A stretch of 29,869 nt of DNA from Acidobacteriota bacterium (GTDB lineage Bacteria > Acidobacteriota > Thermoanaerobaculia > UBA5066), in the NCBI GenBank assembly GCA_016716715.1, contig JADJVE010000015.1:1-29869 (forward strand), read 5' to 3'. The notes beneath the pieces are model-generated. The model was not told where the DNA came from and made no database searches. It saw only the letters and a program-made list of their open reading frames with translations. Position 1 is the first letter of the stretch. Each line of letters begins with the position of its first letter. Below are positions 15,998 through 24,149 of the stretch, piece after piece. Position numbers and translations under genes: made by a program.

Positions 15998-17089
15998 TCA
16001 GCCCGCCTTCTTGATCGTGACTTTCGCGCCGGGCGCGAGGCGCAGCTGGCCGTCCGTGACGACGCGCTCTCCGGGGGCGAGGCCTTTCTCGATGACGGAC
16101 CACTGCTTGAAGACGCGCCGCACCGTCACGGGCCGCGCCTCGACCGTGTCGTCGGCCTTGATGACCCAGACGAGCGAACCCGCCTGGCCCGGCTGCACCG
16201 CGGTGTTCGGCGCGACCGTCGCTCCGGAGTCCGTCGCGAGGACGAGCGACACGTTCGTGAACTGGCCGGGCCAGAGCGCGCGCTCGCGGTTCGGGAACGT
16301 GGCCCTGAGGTTGATCGTGCCCGTCGTCGCGTCCACGGTGTTGTCGATGAACGTGAGGTCGCCTTCGGAGGCGACGGCCCCGGGGCTGTTCGGGAGCGCG
16401 GAGACCTTGAGCGTGCCCGAGGCGGCCCGCTTCTTGACGTCCGCGAGCGCCGCCTCCGGCACCGCGAACGTCACGTAGATGGGCTCGACCTGGTTGATGA
16501 CGACGAGCGCGCGGTCGTCGTTTGCCTTGACGAGGTTGCCGGGGTGGACGAGAAGCCCGCCCGTCCGGCCCGAGATCGGAGCCGCGATCGTGCAGTACGC
16601 GACGTTCAGGCGCGCCGTCTCGAGCGCCGCCTCGTCGCCCTTGACCGTCGCGCGGAGCGCGTCGGCGTTCGCGGTCGCCTGCGAGAACTGCTCCTTCGTG
16701 ACGTAGTCCTTCTTGACGAGTTCGGCGTAGCGCTTGAGGTTTTCGTCCGCCTCGCGGGCCCGCGCGCGGTCGCGCTCGAGATTCGCTTCGGCCTCGGCGA
16801 GCGCGGCCTGGTAGGGACGGCGGTCGAGCTCGAAGAGGAGTTCGCCCGACTTCACGTCCTGGCCCTCCCGGAACGCCACCTTCGTGACCTCGCCGCCGAC
16901 GCGCGTCCGCACCGCCACGTTCGAGTAGGGGTCCACGTGCCCGACGGCCGTCACCTCGAGCGGGACGTCCATGCTCTCGACGGCCGCGGCCGTCACGGGG
17001 ACGGCCGGCGGTCCGGACGCCTTGCGCTCGGCGCGCGTGCAGCCGCCGAGCGCGGCGGCGAGGAGGAGGGCGGAGACGATCCGTCTCAT
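15998..17089 (-). CDS. RND periplasmic adaptor (membrane fusion) lipoprotein
   Basis: 363 aa. Signal peptide with lipobox LGGC (Cys about 17) anchors it to the inner membrane. The lipoyl half-motifs are VRTRVGGEVTKVAFREGQDV and CTIAAPISGRTGGLLVHPG, separated by the alpha-helical hairpin (about residues 95-160). Beta-barrel and membrane-proximal domains follow, ending GERVVTDGQLRLAPGAKV. It links the RND pump to the outer-membrane channel. The ATG overlaps the stop of the channel gene (ATGA), so order is channel, adaptor, pump. Confidence 0.95.
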   Translation of the reverse strand: MRRIVSALLLAAALGGCTRAERKASGPPAVPVTAAAVESMDVPLEVTAVGHVDPYSNVAVRTRVGGEVTKVAFREGQDVKSGELLFELDRRPYQAALAEAEANLERDRARAREADENLKRYAELVKKDYVTKEQFSQATANADALRATVKGDEAALETARLNVAYCTIAAPISGRTGGLLVHPGNLVKANDDRALVVINQVEPIYVTFAVPEAALADVKKRAASGTLKVSALPNSPGAVASEGDLTFIDNTVDATTGTINLRATFPNRERALWPGQFTNVSLVLATDSGATVAPNTAVQPGQAGSLVWVIKADDTVEARPVTVRRVFKQWSVIEKGLAPGERVVTDGQLRLAPGAKVTIKKAG

Positions 17090-18528
17090 TCGGACTCCTT
17101 CCTTGCGGGAACGGGGATGAGCGCGGTGTCGGCGCTTCCCGTGTCGTGTGCGAGCTGGGCCACGGCGAGGAGGAACCCGGCGCGGCTTCTCACGTCCTGA
17201 GCGAGGGCGTTGGCGAGGGCGCTCTCGGCGGTGAGGAGGTCGAGGATCGAACCGACGCCTTCGCGGTAGCGCCCGCGCGCAACCTCCGCGGACTCCTTTG
17301 CGCTCGCGAGGAGGTCCTTCGAGGCGCGCACCTGCTGCGCGGCCGTCTGGACCCCGAAGTAGCTGTTCCATACCTGGAAGATCACCTGCTGCGCGTACGT
17401 CTCGGCGCCGGCGTCCGCAGCGCGCGCGGCCGCCTCGGCGCTCCGCGTGTCGTACACGGTCTTGAATCCGGTGAAGAGCGGGACGCGCAGGAAAAAGCCG
17501 AGCGAGTAGTTCGTGGTGTACGGGACGCTCTCGCCGAGGAAGTCGTAGTAGTTGCGGCCGGCGAAAGCCGACGCCGAGAGGGTCGGAAGGCCGGCCGACC
17601 GGGCGGACGTCACGCGGGCCTGCGCGGCCTGGGCCCGGGCGCGCACGGCGGCGAGCTCGGGGCGGCTCTTCTCGGCTTCCGCGATGAGGCGGTCGACGGA
17701 CGCGACCGCGGCGTCCTCGTGCACGTCGGCGGGCAGGTCGGCGGCCTCGACGGGCAGGTTCACGGGCACGCCGAGGGTCGTCGCGAGCTGGCCCCGGAAC
17801 GTCTGGATCTGGCCGCTCACCTGGTCGTAGGCGAGCTTCTGCTGCGAGACGACCGTACGGGCCTGGAGGACGTCCGCGATCGTCGCGACGCCGGCGCGGT
17901 GGCGCTCCTCGGCGGCCGCATAGTTCTCGCGCGCCTGCTTGAGGCTCGCGTCCTGGGCCACGAGGAGCGCGCGGGCCCCCTCGTACAGGTAGTACGCCTG
18001 TGCGACCCCGAGAATCAGGTCGTTCATGGCGGCGTTGTGGATGAAGTTCGCCGCGAGGAGCCGCCGCTTCGTCTCCTCGACGTCCGCGGCGCGTCCCCCG
18101 AGGTCGAGAATGAGCCAGTTGAGGCTCACGGACGGCGCATACGTCGTCGAGAGCGCCGTGACGGAGCCGCCGAGGGAGCTCTGCTTCTGCCGGGTGCCCG
18201 AGAAGTCCACCTCCACGGCGGGGTAGTACGCCGATCGGCGGCTCCCGACGTCGGCGGACGCGGACTGCGTGAGGAACCAGCTCTGGCGCGTCACGGGGCT
18301 GTTCGCGAGCGCGACGTCGATCGCCTCGTAAAGGGAGATCGTGCGGTTCGCGAGCCTCTCCGGCGACGCTTCGGGGGGCGGCGGCGGAGGCGTCGGGGCG
18401 GGCGGAATTGCGTTCGCTGGCGGCGCCCAGCGCGTCTCGGGCGCCTTCGGCGTGTCCGGTGTGGACGCACACGCGCCGCACACGGCTGCCGCGAGGAGAG
18501 CGGCGAAGAGAGGGGGCGTCCGCGGCAC
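17086..18528 (-). CDS. TolC/NodT-type outer-membrane efflux lipoprotein
   Basis: About 480 aa from GTG at 18528 (a TTG at 18552 would add 8 residues). Signal peptide with lipobox CGAC, a Pro-rich linker, then two outer-membrane-efflux repeats: ISLYEAIDVALANSPV, YYPAVEVDFSGT, LNWLILDLGGRA and AYYLYEGARALL in the first, then SRPELAAVRARAQAAQARV, FLRVPLFTGF and YREGVGSILDLLTAESALA in the second. It forms the outer-membrane duct of the tripartite pump. The GTG start has no Shine-Dalgarno but has CATAAT 6 nt upstream, suggesting a leaderless operon transcript. Confidence 0.92.
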   Translation of the reverse strand: MPRTPPLFAALLAAAVCGACASTPDTPKAPETRWAPPANAIPPAPTPPPPPPEASPERLANRTISLYEAIDVALANSPVTRQSWFLTQSASADVGSRRSAYYPAVEVDFSGTRQKQSSLGGSVTALSTTYAPSVSLNWLILDLGGRAADVEETKRRLLAANFIHNAAMNDLILGVAQAYYLYEGARALLVAQDASLKQARENYAAAEERHRAGVATIADVLQARTVVSQQKLAYDQVSGQIQTFRGQLATTLGVPVNLPVEAADLPADVHEDAAVASVDRLIAEAEKSRPELAAVRARAQAAQARVTSARSAGLPTLSASAFAGRNYYDFLGESVPYTTNYSLGFFLRVPLFTGFKTVYDTRSAEAAARAADAGAETYAQQVIFQVWNSYFGVQTAAQQVRASKDLLASAKESAEVARGRYREGVGSILDLLTAESALANALAQDVRSRAGFLLAVAQLAHDTGSADTALIPVPARKESE

Positions 18529-18534
18529 GCGCCG

Positions 18535-18582
18535 ATTATGCCTAGAGGCCAAGGGGAGACGGAGTTTCGTTCTGGCTAAGAT
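18535..18582. promoter_or_regulatory. Divergent -10 pair between the efflux operon and the first VCBS gene
   Basis: The 60-base gap between the divergent GTG starts at 18528 (minus) and 18589 (plus) has CATAAT on the minus strand (18535-18540) and TAAGAT on the plus strand (18577-18582), each 6 nt from its start codon. No Shine-Dalgarno and no good -35 for either. This supports two leaderless promoters. Confidence 0.4.
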
Positions 18583-18588
18583 CCTTGG

Positions 18589-20775
18589 GTGCGTCGCCTC
18601 CTTCCCGCCGCCCTCGCCGCCGCGCTTCTCGCGGCCGGCTGCGGCGCGACGGGGCCGATGCCCACGCTGGAGGACTACTCCCGCGGCGTTTCGCGTCCCG
18701 TCCGGGAGATCGGAGAATATTTCTTCGAAAGTGAAGAGGGCTCGAGCGCCGCTCCGGAAAGCCTCGGAAACGGCGAGGGCGCGGGGCCGCTGGTCGAGTT
18801 GTCACGCCGGTGGCGGCGCGCCTGCGCCAGTCAATGCACCTCGGCGATCAGGATCATCGACCTTCAGAAGAAGTCCTCTTCGGCCCTCTCCCTGCGCCTC
18901 GAAGTCCGCCTGGAAGGGAAGCGGGAGCCGCTTCGCGTCGGAAGCCTTGCGCTCTTCGACCTCGATTTCGAACTCCCGGCCGTATCGGCGACCTGGACCC
19001 TCCGGGCCTCTCGTGCCGTGGGCGGTCCCGCGGACGTCCAGAAGGGCATGCCGCACCTCTTCGAGGAGGCTGTCGCGCGCGGCCTCGGCGTCACGAACGA
19101 GACGCTCGACCCCGTCGAGGCCACGAACATCTGCATGCCCGCGACGCACCACCACCCCGGCGTGCTGCTCGTGGACGTCGACGGGGACGGGGCCGTCGAC
19201 GTGATCGTGCCCGGAAAGCGCCCGCGCCTCTTCCTCAACGACGGACTTGGCCGATTCCGCGACGCGACCGCCGGTTCGGGGCTCGACCTCCTGCCCGACA
19301 TGGAGGCGTCGGGAGGCGTCGCGGCGGACGTGGACGGCGACGGCCTGCCCGACCTGTTCCTCACGAACCACGCTTCGCCCTGCCGCATGCTCAAAAACCT
19401 CGGACACGGCAGGTTCCGCGACGTCACGGCCGCGTGGGGGCTCGCGGGCCTGTCGGCGCCGTACACGTCCGCGGTCTTCTTCGACGCGGACCGCGACGGC
19501 CGCGTGGACCTGTTCGTCGCGTGTTACGGCGACGCGCGGACGACGGGGCCCTCGTACCGCGGGCTCAACGGCGTCGGCGACCGATTCTTCCGGAACGTGG
19601 TCCGGGACGGCCACCCCTTCTTCGTGGACGAGACGGCCGCCTCCGGTCTCGGCGATACGGGCTGGGGATTCGCAGCCTCGGCCTGCGACGCGGACGACGA
19701 CGGGGACGACGACCTTTACGTCGCGAACGATTTCGGAGTCAACTCGTTCTTCGAGAACCGTTCGACGCCGGGCCGTCCGCGCTTCGTGAACGTCGCGAAG
19801 ACCGCAGGCGTCGAGGACGAGGGCTACGGCATGGGCTGCACGTGGGGCGACTTCGACGGCGACGGGCGGTGGGACCTCCACGTCACGGACTACTGGACGC
19901 CCTTCCAGTGGATCCTGCGCGACTCGCGCTGGCCGATGCCGGCGCTCCCGGGCTCGTTCCTCGCGCGGCCGTGGATGGCGAAGATCATGACGCGCCGGAC
20001 GCGCGGAGACGGCCTTTTCCGAAATCTGGGCGGGATGACGTTCGAGAGGGCTTCCGAGCGCGCGGGGGTCGCGGACGGCGGCTGGGCGTGGGGCACGGAG
20101 TTCGTCGATCTCGACGGCAAGGGCCGCGAGGACCTCCTCGTCGTGAACGGGATGTTCCGCGCGACGACAGGCAAGGACGACGAGATCGGGTTCTGGAACG
20201 CGATGGGCCGCGAGGGCGTGAACTTCCACGACGGCGTCTGGGGCGGGATCGACTTCGGCGCGAACGGCATGGCGTCGCACACGCCGAAGAAACTGTTCTG
20301 GAACCGCGGCGACGGGACCTTCGAGGAGCGGTCGTTCGTCGAGGGATTCGACACGCGCGAGGACACGCGCGGCCTCGCCTACGCGGACCTCGACGGCGAC
20401 GGCGCACCCGAGGTCGTCGTCGCGTGCTTCCGCGGCCCGCTGCTCGTGTACGCGAATCGCTGGGGCGGGGACGGCGGCGGGCGCGTCGTCGTGCGCCTCT
20501 CGATGCCGTCCGGATTCAACCGGGACGCCCTCGGGGCGGTCGTCCGGCTCTACGCCGGCGGCAGGGTCCAGCTGCGCGAGGTCCGCGCGGGCTCGTCGTT
20601 CATGTCGCAGTCCTCGCACGACCTCCTCTTCGGCGTCGGGGCGGACGCAATGGCCGACCGCGTCGAGATCCGCTGGCCGGACGGCCGCCGCGACACGCTC
20701 ACGGACGTGCCGGCCGGCACGAGGGTGACGCTGGTTGAGGGGAGAGAAGAGAAGAGAGATCTGCTTAGAAAGTGA
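18589..20775 (+). CDS. Secreted FG-GAP/VCBS repeat lipoprotein with C-terminal ASPIC/UnbV domain
   Basis: 728 aa from GTG. Signal peptide with lipobox LAAGC (Cys 18). A charged linker and a small beta domain (about 60-150) are followed by at least seven FG-GAP/VCBS blades with Ca2+-binding-like loops: DVDGDGAVD, DVDGDGLPD, DADRDGRVD, DADDDGDDD, DFDGDGRWD, DLDGKGRED and DLDGDGAPE. The C-terminal ASPIC/UnbV domain shows GAVVRLYAGGRVQLREV and WPDGRRDTLTDV. This is CRTAC1-like, predicted to be a surface or periplasmic beta-propeller. The ligand is unknown. TAAGAT is 6 nt before the GTG. The N-terminal FFESEE, internal KKSSSS and C-terminal RDLLRK segments coincide with copies of the dispersed DNA repeat. 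Confidence 0.93.
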   Translation: MRRLLPAALAAALLAAGCGATGPMPTLEDYSRGVSRPVREIGEYFFESEEGSSAAPESLGNGEGAGPLVELSRRWRRACASQCTSAIRIIDLQKKSSSALSLRLEVRLEGKREPLRVGSLALFDLDFELPAVSATWTLRASRAVGGPADVQKGMPHLFEEAVARGLGVTNETLDPVEATNICMPATHHHPGVLLVDVDGDGAVDVIVPGKRPRLFLNDGLGRFRDATAGSGLDLLPDMEASGGVAADVDGDGLPDLFLTNHASPCRMLKNLGHGRFRDVTAAWGLAGLSAPYTSAVFFDADRDGRVDLFVACYGDARTTGPSYRGLNGVGDRFFRNVVRDGHPFFVDETAASGLGDTGWGFAASACDADDDGDDDLYVANDFGVNSFFENRSTPGRPRFVNVAKTAGVEDEGYGMGCTWGDFDGDGRWDLHVTDYWTPFQWILRDSRWPMPALPGSFLARPWMAKIMTRRTRGDGLFRNLGGMTFERASERAGVADGGWAWGTEFVDLDGKGREDLLVVNGMFRATTGKDDEIGFWNAMGREGVNFHDGVWGGIDFGANGMASHTPKKLFWNRGDGTFEERSFVEGFDTREDTRGLAYADLDGDGAPEVVVACFRGPLLVYANRWGGDGGGRVVVRLSMPSGFNRDALGAVVRLYAGGRVQLREVRAGSSFMSQSSHDLLFGVGADAMADRVEIRWPDGRRDTLTDVPAGTRVTLVEGREEKRDLLRK
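18713..18740 (+). repeat. Dispersed repeat, copy 1
   Basis: ATTTCTTCGAAAGTGAAGAG is nearly the consensus. Lies inside the first VCBS gene, in the linker after the signal peptide, encoding EYFFESEEG. Confidence 0.65.
18855..18882 (-). repeat. Dispersed repeat, copy 2 (inverted)
   Basis: On the minus strand it reads GAAGAGGACTTCTTCTGAAG and continues GTCGATG. Because it is inverted in the gene, it encodes LQKKSSS. Confidence 0.5.
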
Positions 20776-20781
20776 ATAGGG
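20751..20781 (+). repeat. Dispersed repeat, copy 3
   Basis: GAAGAGAGATCTGCTTAGAA followed by AGTGAATAGGG. Supplies the last residues (RDLLRK) and the stop codon of the first VCBS gene. Confidence 0.6.
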
Positions 20782-20793
20782 TTGCCGGCAGAG

Positions 20794-20844
20794 GCGGCGC
20801 ACCCGAGGCGCGCCGCTGCGGGGCCCGCGCGGGCGTTGCCCCGC
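20794..20844. terminator. Two consecutive GC hairpins between VCBS genes 1 and 2
   Basis: GCGGCGC (20794-20800) pairs with GCGCCGC (20810-20816), and GCGGGGC (20818-20824) pairs with GCCCCGC (20838-20844). There is no T tract, so this is not a classic intrinsic terminator. It may slow or stop transcription before the next promoter, or may just reflect GC richness. Confidence 0.3.
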
Positions 20845-20852
20845 GCTCCGGC

Positions 20853-20858
20853 CATAAT
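20853..20858 (+). promoter_or_regulatory. Putative -10 element of VCBS gene 2
   Basis: CATAAT, 8 nt before the ATG at 20867, with no Shine-Dalgarno between. This fits a leaderless transcript, matching the arrangement at other first genes of this window. Confidence 0.42.
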
Positions 20859-20866
20859 CACCTTCG

Positions 20867-23800
20867 ATGAAGTCTCTCTTCGAACGTTGCGTTCTGGCCG
20901 CCTTACCCTTCCTCGCGGCGGCCATGGTTTGTCCCTCTTCGCATTCAGCAGAAATCCCCTCTTCTCCCCGGTTCTCCCCCGAGCAGGCGTCGAGGATCCT
21001 GGCGCTGCGCAACGTCGGGCTCGCTCAGCTCGAGGAGGACAAGGCGAAGGACGCGCGGGCCACGTTCGCGAAGCTCGCGGAGCTCGTGCCGGGGGAGGCG
21101 CTGCCGCTCGCGGACGGGGCCGTCGCCGCGTTGCGCGAGAAGGATCTTGCGGGGGCCGAGGCTCTTCTCGCGAAGGCGGGAGACCGCGCGGACGTCTGGG
21201 CGATCCGCGCCGCCCTCGAGAACGAGCGCAACCGGCCCCCGGCGATGCGGGCGGCCCTCGAGAAGGCCGCCGGCCTCGACCCGCGCGACCTCGAGTCCCG
21301 CTGGCGCTACGCCCGCAGCGTCGAGTCCGATTCCTCGGCCACCGATCCCGAGAAGGCGAAGCGGCGCGTGTTCCTCTCCGAGATCGCCCAGCGCTCGCCC
21401 GCGAACCTGCCCGCGCGGCTCAAGCTTTTGCTGCTCGAGGTCGAGGCCGGGGACGCCGCATCCGCGAAGAAGACGCTCGGCGAGCTGGAGCCGCTCGTGT
21501 CGGACGGCGACGCGCGTGCCCGCCAGTTCCTGTCCGAGGCGAAGGACGCGCTCGGCAAGGGTGATCTCAAGACCGCCGCCGTCAAGGTGCGCGTCCTCGA
21601 GAACGTCCAGCGCGTGACGCCGCGGTACCAGCAGTCCCTCGGCGAAGTGTTCACGCAGGTCGTCGGGCTGCCCGTAGAGAGATTTTCTCTGAAGGTGGAA
21701 GAGGGGCTGCGCGCCGGCGCGGGCGCGGCGGTTCCGGTGAGCCTTCGTGCGCCTGTCGCGTCCGAAGAGAACGTGGAGAGATTGCTTAGAAAGGTGGATG
21801 TCCGGAACTCGGGAGCGGCCGAGGTTTATCCGGTTCCGGCGCCCTTCACGGCTGCCGTGTTCTTCGACTTCGACCTGGACGGGGACCTCGACGTCTACCT
21901 CCTCGGGGGAAACAAGCCCGACCAGCTCCTGCGCAACAACCTCGACGGCACGTTCCCCGACGTGACCGCGAGGACGGGCGACGCTGTGTTTCAATCGAAG
22001 AAGGCCGTCGTCTCCGACGTCGACCGCGACGGCGACCTCGACCTCGTCGCGATCGACGCAAAGGGCGACCTCGTTCTCCGCGTGAACCTCCGGCAGGGCG
22101 TCTTCCGGACGGTTCCGCTCCACGTCTCCGGCGCCGTGGACCTTGCGGTTGAAGACGTCAACGGGGACGGGAACCCAGACATCCTGGTGGGCACCGCAAA
22201 AGGGCTTCGCCTTCTCATCGGCAAGGGCGATGGGAGTTTCTTAGAAGGCGCGGACAATGGCCTCGGCGGGGGCGCGGCCCCAGCCGCGGTGCGGGCGGTG
22301 GTACTCGCGGACTTCGACAACGACGGCTTTCCGGACGTGATCGCGGCGACGGCCGCGGGCGATCTTCTTGCGTACCGAAACGAGGGCGGCGGGAAGTATT
22401 CGCTCTGGCCCCTCTTCTCTTCACCTTCAAAGAAATCTTCTTCTTCTCTTTCTCTCTCTTCTCCGAACATCGACATCCTCCTCGCCTTGGACGTCGACAG
22501 GGACGGCGATCTCGACCTCCTCGTATCGGCGGGCGGCAAGACGTCCGTCCTGGTCAACGACGGAGGCAATGCGAACGGCTGGCTGGTCGTCGCGCTCGAG
22601 GGCCTCGCGACGGGCTCGGGCAAGGTGAACCGCGGCGGCGTGGGCAGCCTCGTCGAGGTGAAAGCGGGAAACCTCGTCGTGACGCGCACGGCGGGCCTGT
22701 GGCCGGTGCACGTCGGCCTCGGCGCGAGGACGAAGGCCGACGTCGTGCGCGCGACGTGGACGAACGGCGTCCCGCAGAACCTCTTCGACCAGAAGGCGAA
22801 GACGGTCGTGAAGGAAGTCCAGCAGCTGAAGGGCTCGTGCCCGTTCGTCTACGCGCACAACGGCCAGACGGGCGTCTGGAGCTTCGTGTCCGACGCGCTC
22901 GGCCGCGCGCCCATCGGCCTCCTCTACGACGGCGTCCACCTCGCGGGCGCCGACGCGCGCGAGTGGCTGCTCGTGCCGGAGGGCATGCTCGCGCCGACGC
23001 AGGACGGGAAGCTCCTTCTCGACTACACCGAGGAGCTCTGGGAGGCCGCGTATCTCGACGAGGTTTCGCTCATGGGCGTGGATCACCCGATCGGGACCGC
23101 CGTGATCCCGAACGAGCGGATGATTCCCGGCGCGACGGAGAAGAAGCTGTTCACCGTCGCTGCCCCTCGCCCGTTGCGCGCCGCGTGGTCGGACGCGTCC
23201 GGCCGCGCGGAGGACGTGACGGAGAGACTCGCGCGCGCCGACAAGGTCTACGTCGACCCTGGTGCCGAGACGGCCTATCAGGGCGTGAGGAGGGAGCACG
23301 CGCTCGTCCTCGACCTCGGGCCCGTCGCCGCGGGCGGCCGCGTCGTCCTTTTCCTGAACGGCTGGATCTTCTACACGGACACGTCGATCAACGTCTCGCT
23401 GTCGCAGCGGAAGGATCTCGTCCACTTCCCGCCCGTCCTCGAAGTGCCCGACGGCAAGGGCGGCTGGAAGGTCGCGATGGAGTCGTTCGGGTTCCCGGCC
23501 GGGAAGACGAAGACGATGCCCGTCGACCTGACGGGGGTCGTCGACTCCGCCGACCCGCGCGTGAGGATCAGGACGACGATGGCGATCTTCTGGGACGAGG
23601 CGTACATCACCGTCGACGATCCAGCCGTAGGCGTGGTCACGACGGTGCTTCCCCCGGAGAAGGCCACGCTCTCCGAGCGCGGCTTCTCGCGGCGCTTCCG
23701 CGAGACGCCGGACGGCCCCGAGGTCTTCGACCACGGCGACGCGAGCGCGGCGCCCGCCTGGGACGACGTGCCCGGGAAGATCACGCGCCTTGGCGACGTG

Positions 23801-24121
23801 ACGGACCTTCTGTCGAGGACGGACGACCGCTGGGTCGTCTTCAAGGGCGGGGACGCGATCCGCATCACGTACGACGCGTCGAGGCTTCCGCCGCTCCCTG
23901 CCGGCTGGAGGCGGGACTACGTCGTCGTGTCCGACGGCTGGGACAAGGACTTCGACAAGAACACCGTGACCGGCCAGAGCTACGGCCCGTGGCCGTTCCA
24001 CGCGATGTCGGCGTACCCCTATCCCGACACGGAACGCCACCCCGACCCGAAGTTCCTCGAGGAGACGCTCACACGGGAGGTCGGCCCGGAGCGGTTCCGG
24101 AAGGCTCTGGGAGAAAGATAG
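20867..24121 (+). CDS. Large secreted TPR / FG-GAP (VCBS) protein, CRTAC1-related
   Basis: 1084 aa. A signal peptide (about 1-28) precedes TPR-like helical repeats (about 45-235: VGLAQLEEDKAKDARATFAK, AMRAALEKAAGLDPRDLESR). Then come FG-GAP blades (about 315-570) with DFDLDGDLD, DVDRDGDLD, DVNGDGNPD, DFDNDGFPD and a second DVDRDGDLD. A UnbV-like strand segment (about 570-640: GGVGSLVEVKAGNLVVTRTA) follows. The last 430 residues are a separate beta-rich domain starting SCPFVYAHNGQTGVWSFVSD, which I do not recognise. Predicted periplasmic or surface scaffold. Several Ser-rich or LLRK-type segments coincide with copies of the dispersed DNA repeat. Confidence 0.9.
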   Translation: MKSLFERCVLAALPFLAAAMVCPSSHSAEIPSSPRFSPEQASRILALRNVGLAQLEEDKAKDARATFAKLAELVPGEALPLADGAVAALREKDLAGAEALLAKAGDRADVWAIRAALENERNRPPAMRAALEKAAGLDPRDLESRWRYARSVESDSSATDPEKAKRRVFLSEIAQRSPANLPARLKLLLLEVEAGDAASAKKTLGELEPLVSDGDARARQFLSEAKDALGKGDLKTAAVKVRVLENVQRVTPRYQQSLGEVFTQVVGLPVERFSLKVEEGLRAGAGAAVPVSLRAPVASEENVERLLRKVDVRNSGAAEVYPVPAPFTAAVFFDFDLDGDLDVYLLGGNKPDQLLRNNLDGTFPDVTARTGDAVFQSKKAVVSDVDRDGDLDLVAIDAKGDLVLRVNLRQGVFRTVPLHVSGAVDLAVEDVNGDGNPDILVGTAKGLRLLIGKGDGSFLEGADNGLGGGAAPAAVRAVVLADFDNDGFPDVIAATAAGDLLAYRNEGGGKYSLWPLFSSPSKKSSSSLSLSSPNIDILLALDVDRDGDLDLLVSAGGKTSVLVNDGGNANGWLVVALEGLATGSGKVNRGGVGSLVEVKAGNLVVTRTAGLWPVHVGLGARTKADVVRATWTNGVPQNLFDQKAKTVVKEVQQLKGSCPFVYAHNGQTGVWSFVSDALGRAPIGLLYDGVHLAGADAREWLLVPEGMLAPTQDGKLLLDYTEELWEAAYLDEVSLMGVDHPIGTAVIPNERMIPGATEKKLFTVAAPRPLRAAWSDASGRAEDVTERLARADKVYVDPGAETAYQGVRREHALVLDLGPVAAGGRVVLFLNGWIFYTDTSINVSLSQRKDLVHFPPVLEVPDGKGGWKVAMESFGFPAGKTKTMPVDLTGVVDSADPRVRIRTTMAIFWDEAYITVDDPAVGVVTTVLPPEKATLSERGFSRRFRETPDGPEVFDHGDASAAPAWDDVPGKITRLGDVTDLLSRTDDRWVVFKGGDAIRITYDASRLPPLPAGWRRDYVVVSDGWDKDFDKNTVTGQSYGPWPFHAMSAYPYPDTERHPDPKFLEETLTREVGPERFRKALGER
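20933..20967 (-). repeat. Dispersed repeat, copy 4 (inverted)
   Basis: On the minus strand: GAAGAGGGGATTTCTGCTGA, then ATGCGAAGAGGG. Lies at the signal peptide junction of the second VCBS protein, encoding SSHSAEIPSSP. Confidence 0.6.
21675..21705 (+). repeat. Dispersed repeat, copy 5
   Basis: TAGAGAGATTTTCTCTGAAG then GTGGAAGAGGG. In the linker between the TPR and propeller regions, encoding VERFSLKVEEG. Confidence 0.55.
21775..21800 (+). repeat. Dispersed repeat, copy 6
   Basis: GGAGAGATTGCTTAGAAAGG then TGGATG. Same linker as copy 5, 100 bases away, encoding ERLLRKVD. Shares TTGCTTAGAA with copy 9 and TGCTTAGAA with copy 3. Confidence 0.55.
22231..22250 (+). repeat. Dispersed repeat, copy 7 (partial)
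   Basis: GGGAGTTTCTTAGAAGG holds only the core. Encodes GSFLEG inside a propeller blade of the second VCBS protein. This copy is the weakest and may be chance. Confidence 0.3.
22411..22464 (-). repeat. Dispersed repeat, copy 8 (inverted, extended)
   Basis: On the minus strand the core is GATTTCTTTGAAGGTGAAGA, flanked by GAAGAA and GAGAAG tracts. In the gene it encodes FSSPSKKSSSSLSLSSP, a low-complexity insertion between propeller blades. Confidence 0.65.
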
Positions 24122-24149
24122 TTTTGCTCGCTCGTGAACCGGGCCGACT

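Noticed and set aside
20794..20844. Firm intrinsic terminator call
   Set aside because: Two GC hairpins are present but no T tract follows, so the call is kept at low confidence only.
22411..22464. Sequencing or assembly error as the source of the Ser-rich tract
   Set aside because: The reading frame stays intact, and the same core recurs in other genes, so a real repeat is the better explanation.
22427..24040. Minus-strand frame opposite the second VCBS gene
   Set aside because: Shadow of a strongly coding plus strand; composition is Arg/Asp/His-rich without motifs.
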